Counted from the first letter of the stretch, positions 17,153-26,099 are shown. The stretch is DNA of 64,000 nt from Methylonatrum kenyense (GCF_023195885.1 NZ_JALPKO010000001.1:372001-436000), one strand, 5' to 3'. Program-made: numbers and translations. Notes: a model not told the origin generated them from the letters alone.

Positions 17153-18118
17153 ATGCGCGTCTTCGCCAATCCGGTTGGTGCCGGCTCTCTTTGGTTCGAC
17201 AATCTCGCGACAGCGGACGGCACGCCCGTGGGCTACGACCCACAGGCGCGCGCCTTCGTACCCATGCCGCCCTTCTGCGCGAACCGGGAGCGAATCGGGT
17301 GTAACTGGATAGCGCCAAGCCAAGGTGCCTTCTGCCGGTCCTGCGCCATGACGACCCTGGCGCCTGACCCAACCATCCACAACGCCATACCCAACTGGGC
17401 GCAGACGGAAGCGGCCAAGCGCTGGGTGCTGGATAATCTGGGTCGCTGGCATTGGTTCCGGCCGGAGGATCCCGGCACGCGTCCGGCGTTTCACATGCTG
17501 GCAGAGGGGCCGACACCGGTCCCGATGGGCCATGCCGAAGGGGTGGTGACCATCAGCGTGGCCGAGGTGGAGCCCATTCTGCTCACGATGCGTCGCGAGG
17601 CGCTGGAGGAGCCCTATCGAACCATGATCGGCCACATGCGCCACGAGATTTCGCACATGCTCTGGTGGCGCTTGAGTCTTCGTGAGGATTTCCTTGATGC
17701 ATTCCGCGCCATGTTCGGGGACGAGCGCATCGATTATCCGGCAGCCCTGCAATACCACTACGAGAACGGACCACCAGCGGATTGGAAAAGCTATTATCTG
17801 ACCAGTTACGCCTCGGCACACCCGCATGAGGATTGGGCGGAAACTGCAGCGCACCTGTTGCACCTGACGGACATCGCCGACAGCTTCACCGCGACCGGCC
17901 TGTCCTCACCGCATGTGCCCGGGCCCAACTGGGACCCCTACGCCGAGCCAGATGCCGAGCGTCTGATTCACGCGGCTGCTTCGCTCACGGTCGGCATGAA
18001 CCACGTAAACCGCTCGATGGGTCTGTCGGATCTGTATCCCTTCGTGCTGTCGGATTTCGCCCGACAGAAACTGGCATTCGTGCACAACTGGCTGCGACGC
18101 GGCGCCCAGGGATATTGA
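17153..18118 (+). CDS. Putative zinc-binding metallopeptidase (PF15887 type)
   Basis: 321 residues from ATG 17153. The HExxH site is H164-E-I-S-H168 in MRHEISHML. Conserved neighbours are CANRERIGCNW (C42, C50), FCRSC (C61, C64), MGHAEGVVTI, and ASAHPHEDWAETAAHLLH, where Glu/His residues complete the metal site. The family usually opens with a zinc ribbon of two extra Cys pairs (MR.F.CP.CG....C..CG); here these positions read NPVGAG and LATADG, so the first knuckle is lost while the second remains. Cytoplasmic, role unknown. The cupin-end duplicate lies just upstream. Confidence 0.85.
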   Translation: MRVFANPVGAGSLWFDNLATADGTPVGYDPQARAFVPMPPFCANRERIGCNWIAPSQGAFCRSCAMTTLAPDPTIHNAIPNWAQTEAAKRWVLDNLGRWHWFRPEDPGTRPAFHMLAEGPTPVPMGHAEGVVTISVAEVEPILLTMRREALEEPYRTMIGHMRHEISHMLWWRLSLREDFLDAFRAMFGDERIDYPAALQYHYENGPPADWKSYYLTSYASAHPHEDWAETAAHLLHLTDIADSFTATGLSSPHVPGPNWDPYAEPDAERLIHAAASLTVGMNHVNRSMGLSDLYPFVLSDFARQKLAFVHNWLRRGAQGY

Positions 18119-18349
18119 AGAACTCCGCATGGAACGCCGCAAACGCGGCTACGCACCCCGCCACCGAGTCCTTGCGTGTCCTGGATTTGTCGCCTCGGGG
18201 GGCTATCCTCAAAGTATTCCGCTCCTCATTCCTACCCTAGTGCTGACGCCCTGAATCGCTTCTGCATGACATCGGTTACGAACCGATTTGGCCGGCGACT
18301 CCGCGTCCGGAATAATCAGTCAGGGTCAATCAGAAAAGGAGAAAATCGC

Positions 18350-19657
18350 ATGTCGATGAAATCCGAAAAGCAATTATCCGAAACAGTAGCAGCATGGCGT
18401 GACCCGGAAATGCCCTCGGTTAACGGGACCGAAACCGCCAAGGATCCGAACAAGGGCTACATCGCCCTTCTTGGCTGGAGCGTCAATGCGATCAAGGCGG
18501 CGCAGACGTTTGACCGCCGTTATGTCGTGGTAGCCCCCGATTGGGCGGAGGATTTCTGCACGGCCAACAACATCCCCTTCATTGCCTGGGACTTCCTTCG
18601 TCTGAATGACCGATCCATGGAGATCGCCGAAAAGCTGAAGGCGGAAGGGGTTGATGTCGCCATACCGTTGTTCGAGGAAACCGTTGAGTGGGCAGGCGCC
18701 ATAAACTCCGTGCTCCTCGACAATCCGCGCATGTACGGACAGTCAATCCTGTTCCGGGACAAGGCGTTGATGAAGCGCCGCGCCCAGCTCGGCGGCATCC
18801 GTGTCGGGATTTTCGAGGAGGCGCACGAGAAAGAAGACATCGTTCGCTTCATGAAGCGCGTTAACCAGACGCTGCTCAAACTCGATGGCGATCCGGATGA
18901 CCCGATTCACGTCAAGGCGTTCGACAAGGCCGGCTGTCTCGGCCACCGGATGATCCGCACGCTCGAGGAAATAGAGCTCATCCCGGACGAGGAATATCCC
19001 CTGCTGATGGAAAGCCATCTCAGTGGTTGGGAATTTGCCGTTGAAGCCTGGATCCACGATGGCAAGATCCAGTTCCTTAACATCTCGGAATACGTGACGC
19101 TGGGCTACTCGGTGTTCGTCCCCGCGACCGCGGAGCTCGAGAGCTGGCGCAATGCCATCACCAAGCAGATCGAGTTGCTGATCAAGACATTCGATATCCA
19201 GTTCGGCCTGATTCACCCCGAGTACTTCGTCACTGCCGACGGTGAGATGTACTTTGGTGAAATCGCCTACCGTCCGCCCGGTTTCAAGGCCTTCGAGCTG
19301 ATTGAACGGGCGTACGGATTCAATGCCTACCAGGCGTCCATGCTGGTGTTCGACCCCAAGAGCACGAAGGAGGAAGTGGCACAATTCTTCCCTGAGCCAG
19401 TAACCGATGCGAAGGGCTATGCCGGGTGCTTCGGCGTGTATCCGCGCCGCCGTGTTGTCAGCAAGCTCGAGATGCCCAAGGAATGCGTTGATCATCCGTA
19501 CTTCGAGTCACACGAACTGGTCCCGCCGGCAGAAGAGACCGTCCCTGATCGGTCAGCCTTCGGTACGCATTGGGGGCTCGTTTTCTTCTTTGGCGACGAC
19601 CCCATTACGATGCGCGATTTGCTGAAATCCATGGAAGAACTGGACTTCTACGTCTAG
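18350..19657 (+). CDS. ATP-grasp domain ligase, substrate unknown
   Basis: 435 residues from ATG 18350 with AAGGAGA upstream. Family signs: an N-terminal Rossmann-like pre-ATP-grasp region (GYIALLGWSVNAIKAA), the ATP-grasp core around 240-330 (PLLMESHLSGWEFAVEAWIH, where MESHL.G.E..VE is the nucleotide-binding strand), and a metal-binding end (GEMYFGEIAYRPPG). Similar enzymes join a carboxylate to an amine using ATP (carnosine synthase/BtrJ-like). No pathway partner is adjacent, so the product is unknown. Base composition is slightly less GC-rich than its neighbours. Confidence 0.85.
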   Translation: MSMKSEKQLSETVAAWRDPEMPSVNGTETAKDPNKGYIALLGWSVNAIKAAQTFDRRYVVVAPDWAEDFCTANNIPFIAWDFLRLNDRSMEIAEKLKAEGVDVAIPLFEETVEWAGAINSVLLDNPRMYGQSILFRDKALMKRRAQLGGIRVGIFEEAHEKEDIVRFMKRVNQTLLKLDGDPDDPIHVKAFDKAGCLGHRMIRTLEEIELIPDEEYPLLMESHLSGWEFAVEAWIHDGKIQFLNISEYVTLGYSVFVPATAELESWRNAITKQIELLIKTFDIQFGLIHPEYFVTADGEMYFGEIAYRPPGFKAFELIERAYGFNAYQASMLVFDPKSTKEEVAQFFPEPVTDAKGYAGCFGVYPRRRVVSKLEMPKECVDHPYFESHELVPPAEETVPDRSAFGTHWGLVFFFGDDPITMRDLLKSMEELDFYV

Positions 19658-19767
19658 ACGGCATTTCACACTCTCAGGGCGCGGGTATCAGTTAGGACGC
19701 ACCACATGCTGATATCCGCGCCATCGCAAGGTCCGGCGAGTCTCATCCACGCCCTGAAACTGGAAGG

Positions 19768-19795
19768 GTGCGGCCCAACCCGAAGGGCCCGACCC
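19768..19795 (-). repeat. Short MITE fragment
   Basis: The 26-28 bases match the element's central ATGCGGCCCAACCCGAAGGG block, in the same orientation as the decayed copy at 15186-15318. Only this core survives. It lies just 3' of the cupin gene. Confidence 0.5.
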
Positions 19796-19883
19796 TGCTG
19801 CCGAGCGCCGCCGGACACGCCTCGTTGCCTGCGCCGCCGCCGGCCGCGGCGCCACGGATCGACCCCGCCGATGCGGCCACCGC

Positions 19884-20366
19884 TCAGTTGCGCGGATCGT
19901 GATCCGGATTGACGTAGTCGATGCCCCAGGGGCCCGTGCCATGCAATTGGAAGATCACCTCGCCCTCGGCCTGGCCGTACATCGGTACGCCCGGCGGCAT
20001 GATGAAGGTGCTCCCCTCACGCAGGGCCGTCAGCTCGCCGGCATCGAAGGCCTCGCCGTGGGCGAAGTGCAGCGTGCCCTGCAACACGGTCCCGCGTTCG
20101 TAGGCCGGATGGGTATGCGGCTTGATGCGATAGCCGTCCGCCAGGCGCAGGCGGAATGTGAAGGGTTCTTCCTGGCTCAGATCACCCTCGATCATCGCGA
20201 TCTCGGCACCCTCACCCATCGAGGCCACCGGACCCCAGTCCAGATCGTCGGGATCGACAAAGACATGGCCGTCGGCACCGTGGTCATGATGGTCGTGGCC
20301 GGCTGTCGCGCCACCCAAACCCAGCGCAAGCACGGACGCAGCGACATAGAATGTTACGTGTTTCAT
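19884..20366 (-). CDS. Exported cupin-domain protein
   Basis: 160 residues. The signal peptide is residues 1-22 (MKHVTFYVAASVLALGLGGA), then a His-rich segment HDHHDHGADGH. The cupin core holds metal-binding motif 1 (KPHTHPAYERGTVLQGTLHF) and a motif-2-like strand (GVPMYGQAEGEVIFQLHG). It is a periplasmic metal-binding cupin of unknown reaction. Its 3' 122 bases are duplicated at 16905-17026. It is divergent from the amidohydrolase with about 250 bases between starts. Confidence 0.85.
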   Translation of the reverse strand: MKHVTFYVAASVLALGLGGATAGHDHHDHGADGHVFVDPDDLDWGPVASMGEGAEIAMIEGDLSQEEPFTFRLRLADGYRIKPHTHPAYERGTVLQGTLHFAHGEAFDAGELTALREGSTFIMPPGVPMYGQAEGEVIFQLHGTGPWGIDYVNPDHDPRN

Positions 20367-20617
20367 GGCAGCCCTCCCCCGGTTGCATGCGGTTTTCTTA
20401 TTTTATAACCACTTACGCGGCTTCGCCCGAAGCTGCGCGACACCCTTAAACGACACGAGCAGAAAGCATTTGCGATACCGCGAGAACCTGCATAGCGGCA
20501 GGCTTCGCAATCCACACAGCAACACCTACGATAACATTTTGAAAAAAATAAAATTTTTGACAGAACGCTATGGCAGACCGTGGTAGCGTCTTTCGCTTGG
20601 TCACGGGAGGCAAAGTC

Positions 20618-22312
20618 ATGACCACCGAAAACGAAAGACGCGGTCGTGGAATCTCACGCCGCAATCTGCTCAAGGGCGCCGGTGCGGCCACATTGGCAGG
20701 AGGCGCAACCCTACTAGGAATCCCGTCAAGCGTGTCCGCACGTACTGTGGGTAGTCAGCGCGGCGGGCCTCCGGGTCGTTCGGGCGAGGGTACCGGCGAT
20801 CTTGGCCTGATTAACGGCAACTTTGTCGATGCTCGCGGACACGTGGGCTCAGCACTGACAATCAAGAACGGACGCATCACCGAGGTTGGACAGTTACGCG
20901 CACTAGGTCCAGATGCCCAGGTCATCAACTTGCAGGGGCGCATGGTGATTCCGGGTTTGGTCAATGGGCACGTGCACCATATTCGTGCCGGCAACAATCC
21001 CGGCTACGAAGTTCGCACGATCGAGTCTGCTCTATCCCTGCAAGAGTTTCAGGAGAAGATTTCCCGCCGGACACCGACAGTCCCAGCCGGAGAGTTCATT
21101 ACCTGCCGTCGGGGCTGGAATCACACCCAGTGGGATCCCCCGGTGCGACCCACCAAGGCGCACCTGGACGAGGCTGCACCGGATCATCCCGTGTTCGTCG
21201 CCGGCGTCGCAGGTCGCAACCCAACTGGCGCCGTCACGAACAGCCTCGGTCAGGCGTTCTTCACGGACAGAGGCATCTCCGTGGACGAGGTCACGGGCGA
21301 ACTCCCCGAAGGACCTGCCTTTTCGGCGCTACAGGCAGAACAGACCCTGGAACAACGGCTCCGGCAAAATTTCGACAACAATGCCTGGACCCTAAGCCTC
21401 GGCGTTACGACCGTGCTTGATGCACTCGGTGGCGGAACCCAGCCCTTCTTCCGGGAGATTCCACTAGAACTGCACCGTCAGGGGCGTCTGAAAGTCCGGC
21501 ATCGGCTGTATTTGCCCTCAGGGTCCCCGGAGACCGTGGAGGAACGTGTGCAGAACATGTTCCGGGAAATGGGCGATGAAATGTTCCGTGCCGGCGGTTT
21601 CGGCGAAACCATCGGGGTTCGTTCCGAGATCCCAACCACCTTCGAACCGGTTGCTCGGGTCATAGCCGAGCACGGCTGGAAAATGCAAAACCATACCGAC
21701 TTCTTCTCACAAGTCGACGAACAAATTCAGGCTTTCCAGATGATCAGCATGGATCAGCAGATCGACGATCTGCGGTGGCAGCTTATCCATGTTTTCGAGA
21801 CGCGAGACGATCAACTCGAATTACTCAGGCAGTTGGGAGTCGGCGTCAATCTGGAGAATGAGCGTTACCTGGACTTGCTAAATCGCGGTGCGGGCCCGTC
21901 ATTCCGCCAAATCCTGAATTCGGGGGTCGACATAGGCATTGGAACGGACGGAAGCAACTTCGCTCCGAACAACCCATGGCTCATGCTTTTTTACATGACC
22001 ACAGGCATCAACGTACACGGCGAACCCGAAAACGCTGGCCAGACCATATCCCGCATGGATGCGCTTCGACTATTCACCCAAGGTAGCGCTTTCCAGTCGT
22101 TCGACGATCAACTTCTCGGCACGTTCGACGAGGGCAAGATCGCGGACTTGGCCGTGTTGAGCGAGAACTTCCTGACCGTACCGGAGGAGCGGATGCGAAG
22201 CATCCGGTCGGTTTTGACTATCGTGGACGGCAAGATCGTTCACGAGGGGGAAGAGCCGCAGTACGCGGGCATCGACGAGCAGTTCGAATTCCTGAGTCGC
22301 ATTGTCATGTGA
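20618..22312 (+). CDS. Tat-exported amidohydrolase (YtcJ-like, amidohydrolase_3)
   Basis: 564 residues from ATG 20618 (GGGAGG upstream). A twin-arginine signal is clear: SRRNLLKG followed by a hydrophobic stretch ending SVSA. The metal-dependent hydrolase fold shows the N-terminal sheet (LINGNFVDARGHVGSALTI), the HxH in PGLVNGHVHH, later metal or catalytic residues in MQNHTDFF and LIHVFETRD, and the Asp in GIGTDGSNFAPN. Export through Tat suggests the cofactor is inserted in the cytoplasm and the enzyme acts in the periplasm. The substrate is unknown. GC is a little lower than neighbours. Confidence 0.88.
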   Translation: MTTENERRGRGISRRNLLKGAGAATLAGGATLLGIPSSVSARTVGSQRGGPPGRSGEGTGDLGLINGNFVDARGHVGSALTIKNGRITEVGQLRALGPDAQVINLQGRMVIPGLVNGHVHHIRAGNNPGYEVRTIESALSLQEFQEKISRRTPTVPAGEFITCRRGWNHTQWDPPVRPTKAHLDEAAPDHPVFVAGVAGRNPTGAVTNSLGQAFFTDRGISVDEVTGELPEGPAFSALQAEQTLEQRLRQNFDNNAWTLSLGVTTVLDALGGGTQPFFREIPLELHRQGRLKVRHRLYLPSGSPETVEERVQNMFREMGDEMFRAGGFGETIGVRSEIPTTFEPVARVIAEHGWKMQNHTDFFSQVDEQIQAFQMISMDQQIDDLRWQLIHVFETRDDQLELLRQLGVGVNLENERYLDLLNRGAGPSFRQILNSGVDIGIGTDGSNFAPNNPWLMLFYMTTGINVHGEPENAGQTISRMDALRLFTQGSAFQSFDDQLLGTFDEGKIADLAVLSENFLTVPEERMRSIRSVLTIVDGKIVHEGEEPQYAGIDEQFEFLSRIVM

Positions 22313-22323
22313 AGTCGTCCGCC

Positions 22324-22350
22324 CGTGGCCGTAGCAAATTCACGGCCACG
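22324..22350. terminator. Inverted repeat downstream of the amidohydrolase
   Basis: CGTGGCCGT and ACGGCCACG form a perfect 9-bp stem with a 9-base loop, 12 bases after the stop. There is no T-run, so Rho-independent termination is uncertain. Confidence 0.4.
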
Positions 22351-22464
22351 AGACACCGGCTTTCCTTCGATTTCGATACGTCGCCATGGCCGCAGGAGTT
22401 TCCGATGGTGCGAGGGCTACTGTCATGTTGAGGCACTTAGGCGGACGATGAATCGGCGCGGATC

Positions 22465-23127
22465 ATGATCCTATCTATACCCAACGTTCTGTCTTCCGAA
22501 TCCCTGGCGAGCATTCGGGAGTCTCTCGCCAGCGCGCCTTTTGTCGATGGCAGGCTGACGGCAAGCGAGCAAGTGGGTAGCGTAAAGAACAATCTGCAAC
22601 TTGACGAACAGAGCGCACTGCACGCCGAACTCGCCGAATGCATTCGCCAGGCCGTGCTCGACAATGCATTTTTTCAGATCGCGGCCTGGCCGAAGGTTCT
22701 CCAACCATTCCGCTTCAACCGTTACGAAACGGGGATGGGCTACGGGCGTCACGTGGACGATCCAATCTGCCAAGGTGTTCGCTCCGACATCTCGATGACG
22801 CTTTTTCTCTCGGACCCTGATTCATACGACGGCGGTGAACTGGTTATTGAACTGGGCGGAGACGAGCGCTCAGCAAAGCTCGCGGCGGGAAACATGGTCA
22901 TATACCCGTCAACGACGCTCCATCGTGTCGAACCGGTAACACGGGGTACCCGCCTCGGTGCCGTGAACTGGTGCCAAAGCTACATTCGTGACGCGGCACG
23001 CCGCGAACTCATCTTCGAGCTGGATATGGCACGCAGGAGCCTATTCAAGAGGGATGGAAAAAGCGGTGAGTTCGACTCCGTTTCCAACGCGCTGGCGAAC
23101 CTGCTACGGATGTGGTCAGACACCTGA
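22465..23127 (+). CDS. PKHD-type Fe(II)/2-oxoglutarate hydroxylase, PiuC/YbiX-like
   Basis: 220 residues, slightly short of the ~225 typical of PiuC. The Fe(II) ligands are visible as His-x-Asp in YGRHVDDP and the distal His in TTLHRVEPV, and the 2-oxoglutarate Arg is probably in TRLGAVNWCQSY. FRFNRYETGMGYGRHVDD and SDPDSYDGGELVI are family blocks. In Pseudomonas and E. coli this gene sits beside iron-siderophore receptors (PiuA, Fiu); none is present here. Cytosolic, linked by homology to iron-limited growth. Confidence 0.9.
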   Translation: MILSIPNVLSSESLASIRESLASAPFVDGRLTASEQVGSVKNNLQLDEQSALHAELAECIRQAVLDNAFFQIAAWPKVLQPFRFNRYETGMGYGRHVDDPICQGVRSDISMTLFLSDPDSYDGGELVIELGGDERSAKLAAGNMVIYPSTTLHRVEPVTRGTRLGAVNWCQSYIRDAARRELIFELDMARRSLFKRDGKSGEFDSVSNALANLLRMWSDT

Positions 23128-23149
23128 CGCTGCGGTCGCGACTACATCC

Positions 23150-23645
23150 GTTTCTCAAATTTTCCAGCGTCTGAACGGGGTAACGCATCTCGCAACCGAC
23201 TTCATGGAAATCACGAAAGCGGCGAAAACCGGCCTTTTCGAATGCCCTGAGCGCACGGGCATTATCTGTGGCCGTGGCCAATCCCGCGATCCGACCCCGT
23301 TCACCCTGGAGCCTGGCAAGGACCTGGCCCAGCGCCGACGGACCGATGCCCAGACCCAGCGCATCAGGCCCGCCGATCCTGGTGTCGATATCGACGAGGT
23401 CAGCAGGCAGGTCACGAGGCCTGCCTCGTGCAGCTCTTGTCGTGTCGGGACCTGCCAGCAGACGAAGCCGACAGGCCGCTAATCGAGATTGATGAGCGCC
23501 TCAGTGAAACCAGGTGTATTCGAAATTCCTCGAGTATCCGTTCCCGATCGCCCCACCACCGGGCGACATCAGATTGAGCCAGCCAATTGGCGAGGCGTAG
23601 GAGGTTCCGCTCCGGCTCAAAGGACGAAAGTTGAACACCGTGCAT
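23150..23645 (-). pseudogene. Decayed GNAT acetyltransferase, AAC(6')-like
   Basis: Pieces of one protein are spread over three frames. The order is MHGVQLSSFEPERN and LANWLAQSDVARWWGD at the N-terminus (from 23645), then INLD-stop-RPVGFVCWQVPTRQELHEAGL in a second frame, then DLVDIDTRIGGPDALGLGIGP and ATDNARALRAFEKAGFRR in a third. This order matches AAC(6')-type GNAT enzymes (WLN..HIVEWWG, GYxxxY/W, VDID..IG.P..LG.GIG, N.RAI..YEKAGF). At least two frameshifts and a stop are present. It is joined directly to the SWIM-gene relic at 23667. Confidence 0.75.
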
Positions 23646-23666
23646 GGTCGCCAATCTGGGGAGAAC

Positions 23667-23824
23667 CCACGAAAGCCGGTAGCGAGCCGGGCCGCCAGCG
23701 TGCGCCGCAAAGCCGGTTTCCGACTGTTCCGACACGCTCACCAGGGCGTCGCGGAGATAGCCTACGCCGCGCACGAAGGCAGCTTCCCCGGCGAGTTCCA
23801 TCAACATTGGTTCAGAATCGGCAT
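23667..23824 (-). pseudogene. 5' fragment of a SWIM zinc-finger gene
   Basis: It encodes MPILN, then a 4-base deletion, then MLMELAGEAAFVRGVGYLRD and SVSEQSETGFAAHA up to ARYRLSW. The intact gene at 35212-36852 has MPILDEPMLVDLAGEAAIER, LSERSNTGFVADA and TARYRLWY in the same place. Homology stops at RYRL, before the Cys/His SWIM motif, and runs straight into the GNAT relic. Confidence 0.8.
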
Positions 23825-24013
23825 AACCACCTGCACTTCTTCTACTGCGCTCGACGGACGCCCCTTACAAACATCACCGCAACTAGCAACGTGAAGACCA
23901 ATTCGTGCCTTGCACGGCGAGTCGAGAGGTATCCATGATTGTTCGGCAGTTCCAGGGGAAGGCTGAATAAACTCTGTGAGATCCTGACAATCGAGACAAC
24001 CCGGTCACGAACG

Positions 24014-24037
24014 AGAATCTGCGGGTGTCCTAGATTT
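24014..24037. repeat. AAATCTG..GGGTGTCC palindromic repeat, copy 1
   Basis: GAATCTG-CGGGTGTCC-TAGATTT: inverted 6-7 base arms around a 9-base loop. It matches the copies at 33424-33511 and 35147-35169. Confidence 0.6.
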
Positions 24038-24066
24038 TTGATTTTTTCTAGATTTTTGATTTTTTA
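24031..24066. repeat. Two tandem 18-base AT-rich units
   Basis: Units at 24031-24048 and 24049-24066 both read TAGATTTTTGATTTTTT plus one variable base. They abut palindromic repeat copy 1 and end 40 bases before the GTG of the next gene, whose promoter region they may alter. Confidence 0.8.
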
Positions 24067-24105
24067 TTCCCCTGAACGGGGCAAGATTCCACGAGGATAT
24101 AAGCG

Positions 24106-25467
24106 GTGTTCACGCTAAGACGCAAAGGAAAGCGCTCCCTCCACCTCGAGCGAAATCTACAGCAGGCGGGCGAGTATGAGATCACCCTCTATCTGTTTAC
24201 GCCCCATGATCGTGAGACCCTTGAACGCGCCATTGGTGGGACGAAAACGCTACCGGCGAACTGGCTTCACGGCTTTCGTCTACTCGGCTTGCCAGCCGAG
24301 GACAAGACGACGCTGGAAAATGCCTCGATTTCCCTTCTTTCACCCTATTACGAGGTGCTGTGCGGGACATGGCTGTCCCGTTACCAAGCCTCCATGGATC
24401 AACTTCGTCGGCGATTCGAGCACTGCGAGAATCCCGAGGAGATCATCAGGCGCGCACTGAAACTCAGCGAAAACCTCGCGCGCAGGCTGCGGCAGTCGCC
24501 CCCGGAGAGCAATGCGCAGCTGGCGTACTTCAGACGAATGGACATCTATTTTTCCTGGTATTCGGAACAGTTCTTCCTGGAATGTGCGACAAAAGTGAAG
24601 GATGGCGATGGCAGGAAACTTGACAATGAACAGGTGCGGGCCTTTCTGGATGCGGAGCGCCAGCACAGAGAGCGCCAAGGATATCTGCCAGATTTCCAGG
24701 GCTCGCCGAGCCAGATCTGGAACCGGATGGCGATGTATAACGGTTTGCTGCAAACCCCCGTCGTCATGAAAGCTCAAACCACCGCGATATGGGACACCAC
24801 ATACAAAACGGTAAGGGGGCTCTATGCGATGGTGATCACGACACTGTTCACTTTGCTCATATTTCACACAATCAGGGCGGTGGACAGGTTGACGATTACC
24901 GTGCTGCTCGTGATCGCACTAATGCACGCGGTTCAGGACTATCTGAACTACGACATGATAAGCCGCATCACCGGTTGGATACGCAAGGGTAGGCCTACCG
25001 CGAGGACGCGCATCTTGAAGCCACTGACGGGTGACGAGGTGGCTACGCAATTGACATGGTTCGACTACCCGCCGCCGACACGCCTTCCTATCGATGTCCA
25101 ACGCAATGCTGGCAGGGGACAGACCAGCGAGGGTATGCAGGCCATACTCTACAAGACACGGTTGACCCTGAACCCGGAGGTATTGGGGCAGGACCATGTC
25201 CAGGAGGTTCTAAAACTGGATCTGGAGCCCCTGTGCGAACTGATCGAAGGTGGCCAGAATCGGCTATTTGCGCAGGTAAACGAGGGGACTGCGGACACCG
25301 AAATTCGAGTGCATGAGATCGAGCGGCAGCACGGATGTACATTGTTGCTTGTGTGCTCCAATCCCGGCGATCCGGTAGCCAGGGCACAGCGGTGGCGCGT
25401 GGCCCTGTCGGGACGCGGCATTACCCAGTGCGAAGCCCGGGAAGCAAACTGGCCGACGCCTGCTTGA
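24106..25467 (+). CDS. Membrane protein of unknown function with two central helices
   Basis: 453 residues from GTG 24106, with GAGG about 9 bases upstream. Two adjacent membrane segments (about 238-256, GLYAMVITTLFTLLIFHTI, and 262-279, LTITVLLVIALMHAVQDY) form a hairpin. A ~235-residue soluble N-terminal part (YFRRMDIYFSWYSEQFFL, QIWNRMAMYNGLLQTP) and a ~170-residue C-terminal part lie on the same side. I recognise no family. The stop codon lies within the first bases of a half MITE (25461-25560), so the natural C-terminus may have been replaced or shortened. Confidence 0.7.
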   Translation: MFTLRRKGKRSLHLERNLQQAGEYEITLYLFTPHDRETLERAIGGTKTLPANWLHGFRLLGLPAEDKTTLENASISLLSPYYEVLCGTWLSRYQASMDQLRRRFEHCENPEEIIRRALKLSENLARRLRQSPPESNAQLAYFRRMDIYFSWYSEQFFLECATKVKDGDGRKLDNEQVRAFLDAERQHRERQGYLPDFQGSPSQIWNRMAMYNGLLQTPVVMKAQTTAIWDTTYKTVRGLYAMVITTLFTLLIFHTIRAVDRLTITVLLVIALMHAVQDYLNYDMISRITGWIRKGRPTARTRILKPLTGDEVATQLTWFDYPPPTRLPIDVQRNAGRGQTSEGMQAILYKTRLTLNPEVLGQDHVQEVLKLDLEPLCELIEGGQNRLFAQVNEGTADTEIRVHEIERQHGCTLLLVCSNPGDPVARAQRWRVALSGRGITQCEAREANWPTPA

Positions 25468-25560
25468 CCACAGAACGACTGCGGCACTGCGCAGCGCGCC
25501 TTGCCTCGGAAAAAAAGCGGACTCCAACGCCGGCGTGCGAATAAATCCGTGTTTCCTTAA
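25461..25560. repeat. Half copy (right end) of the MITE
   Basis: TGCTTGACC..CAGAA through to CGTGTTTCC then TTAA matches the right ~100 bases of the element at 44538-44816, including GCGCAGCGCGCCTTGCC. The TGA at 25465-25467 in this segment is the stop of the preceding gene. Confidence 0.85.
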
Positions 25561-25570
25561 CCCTCCGTTT

Positions 25571-26083
25571 TCACCGGTCCAATGTCGAGGTAAACGCGGC
25601 CAGGCTGTCCGCCAGCCTGGCGACCGCCGACGAGTCGGCTGCCTTGGCCAGCATTGCGGCTTGGGACGCCTGAACAGTTGCCAAGGCCTCTTCAATAAGA
25701 GTCGCGCCTGACTCGGACAGACGGATTCGAACACTCCTGCCATCCGTAGGATCCGGAAGGCGCTTGACCAGTTGTCGGGTCTCCAGGTTCTTGAGGATCT
25801 TGGTCATTCCGCCAGAGGTGACGACCATCGCGTTGTATAACTCCGATGGGCGCATCTCGCGAGGCGGGGCGAGCTTACGCAAGGATGATAGGACAGCGAA
25901 CTCCACCGGCGACAGCTCAAAACGGGCCATCTCCCTAGCCGACTCTTCCAGAATCAAGTCACGCAGTCTGAACAGTCGATTAACCAGCTTGGTGACACTC
26001 GTGTCCGCTTCTGGCCAGTGGCGAGCGGTGCGCAAGAGCATGTCTTCTACGTGGTAGCGAGCAGTCGGCATAAGGCAAGTCAA
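25571..26083 (-). CDS. MarR family transcriptional regulator
   Basis: 170 residues from 26083; ATGs at 26071 and 26041 are alternative starts. The winged helix is clear: LSPVEFAVLSSLRKL, helix-turn-helix PSELYNAMVVTSGGMTKILKNLE and wing RLPDPTDGRSVRIRLSESG. It reads divergently from the small gene and dps at 26256-27009, with a perfect inverted repeat (26100-26135) between them. It therefore probably controls itself and dps in response to a small ligand or oxidant. Confidence 0.88.
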   Translation of the reverse strand: MTCLMPTARYHVEDMLLRTARHWPEADTSVTKLVNRLFRLRDLILEESAREMARFELSPVEFAVLSSLRKLAPPREMRPSELYNAMVVTSGGMTKILKNLETRQLVKRLPDPTDGRSVRIRLSESGATLIEEALATVQASQAAMLAKAADSSAVARLADSLAAFTSTLDR

Positions 26084-26099
26084 TCACTGCCAAGTATGA

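Noticed and set aside
23412-23807. Apparent single 131-codon gene
   Set aside because: It is a chance fusion of the SWIM-gene relic and the GNAT relic, each out of frame with its remaining parts.
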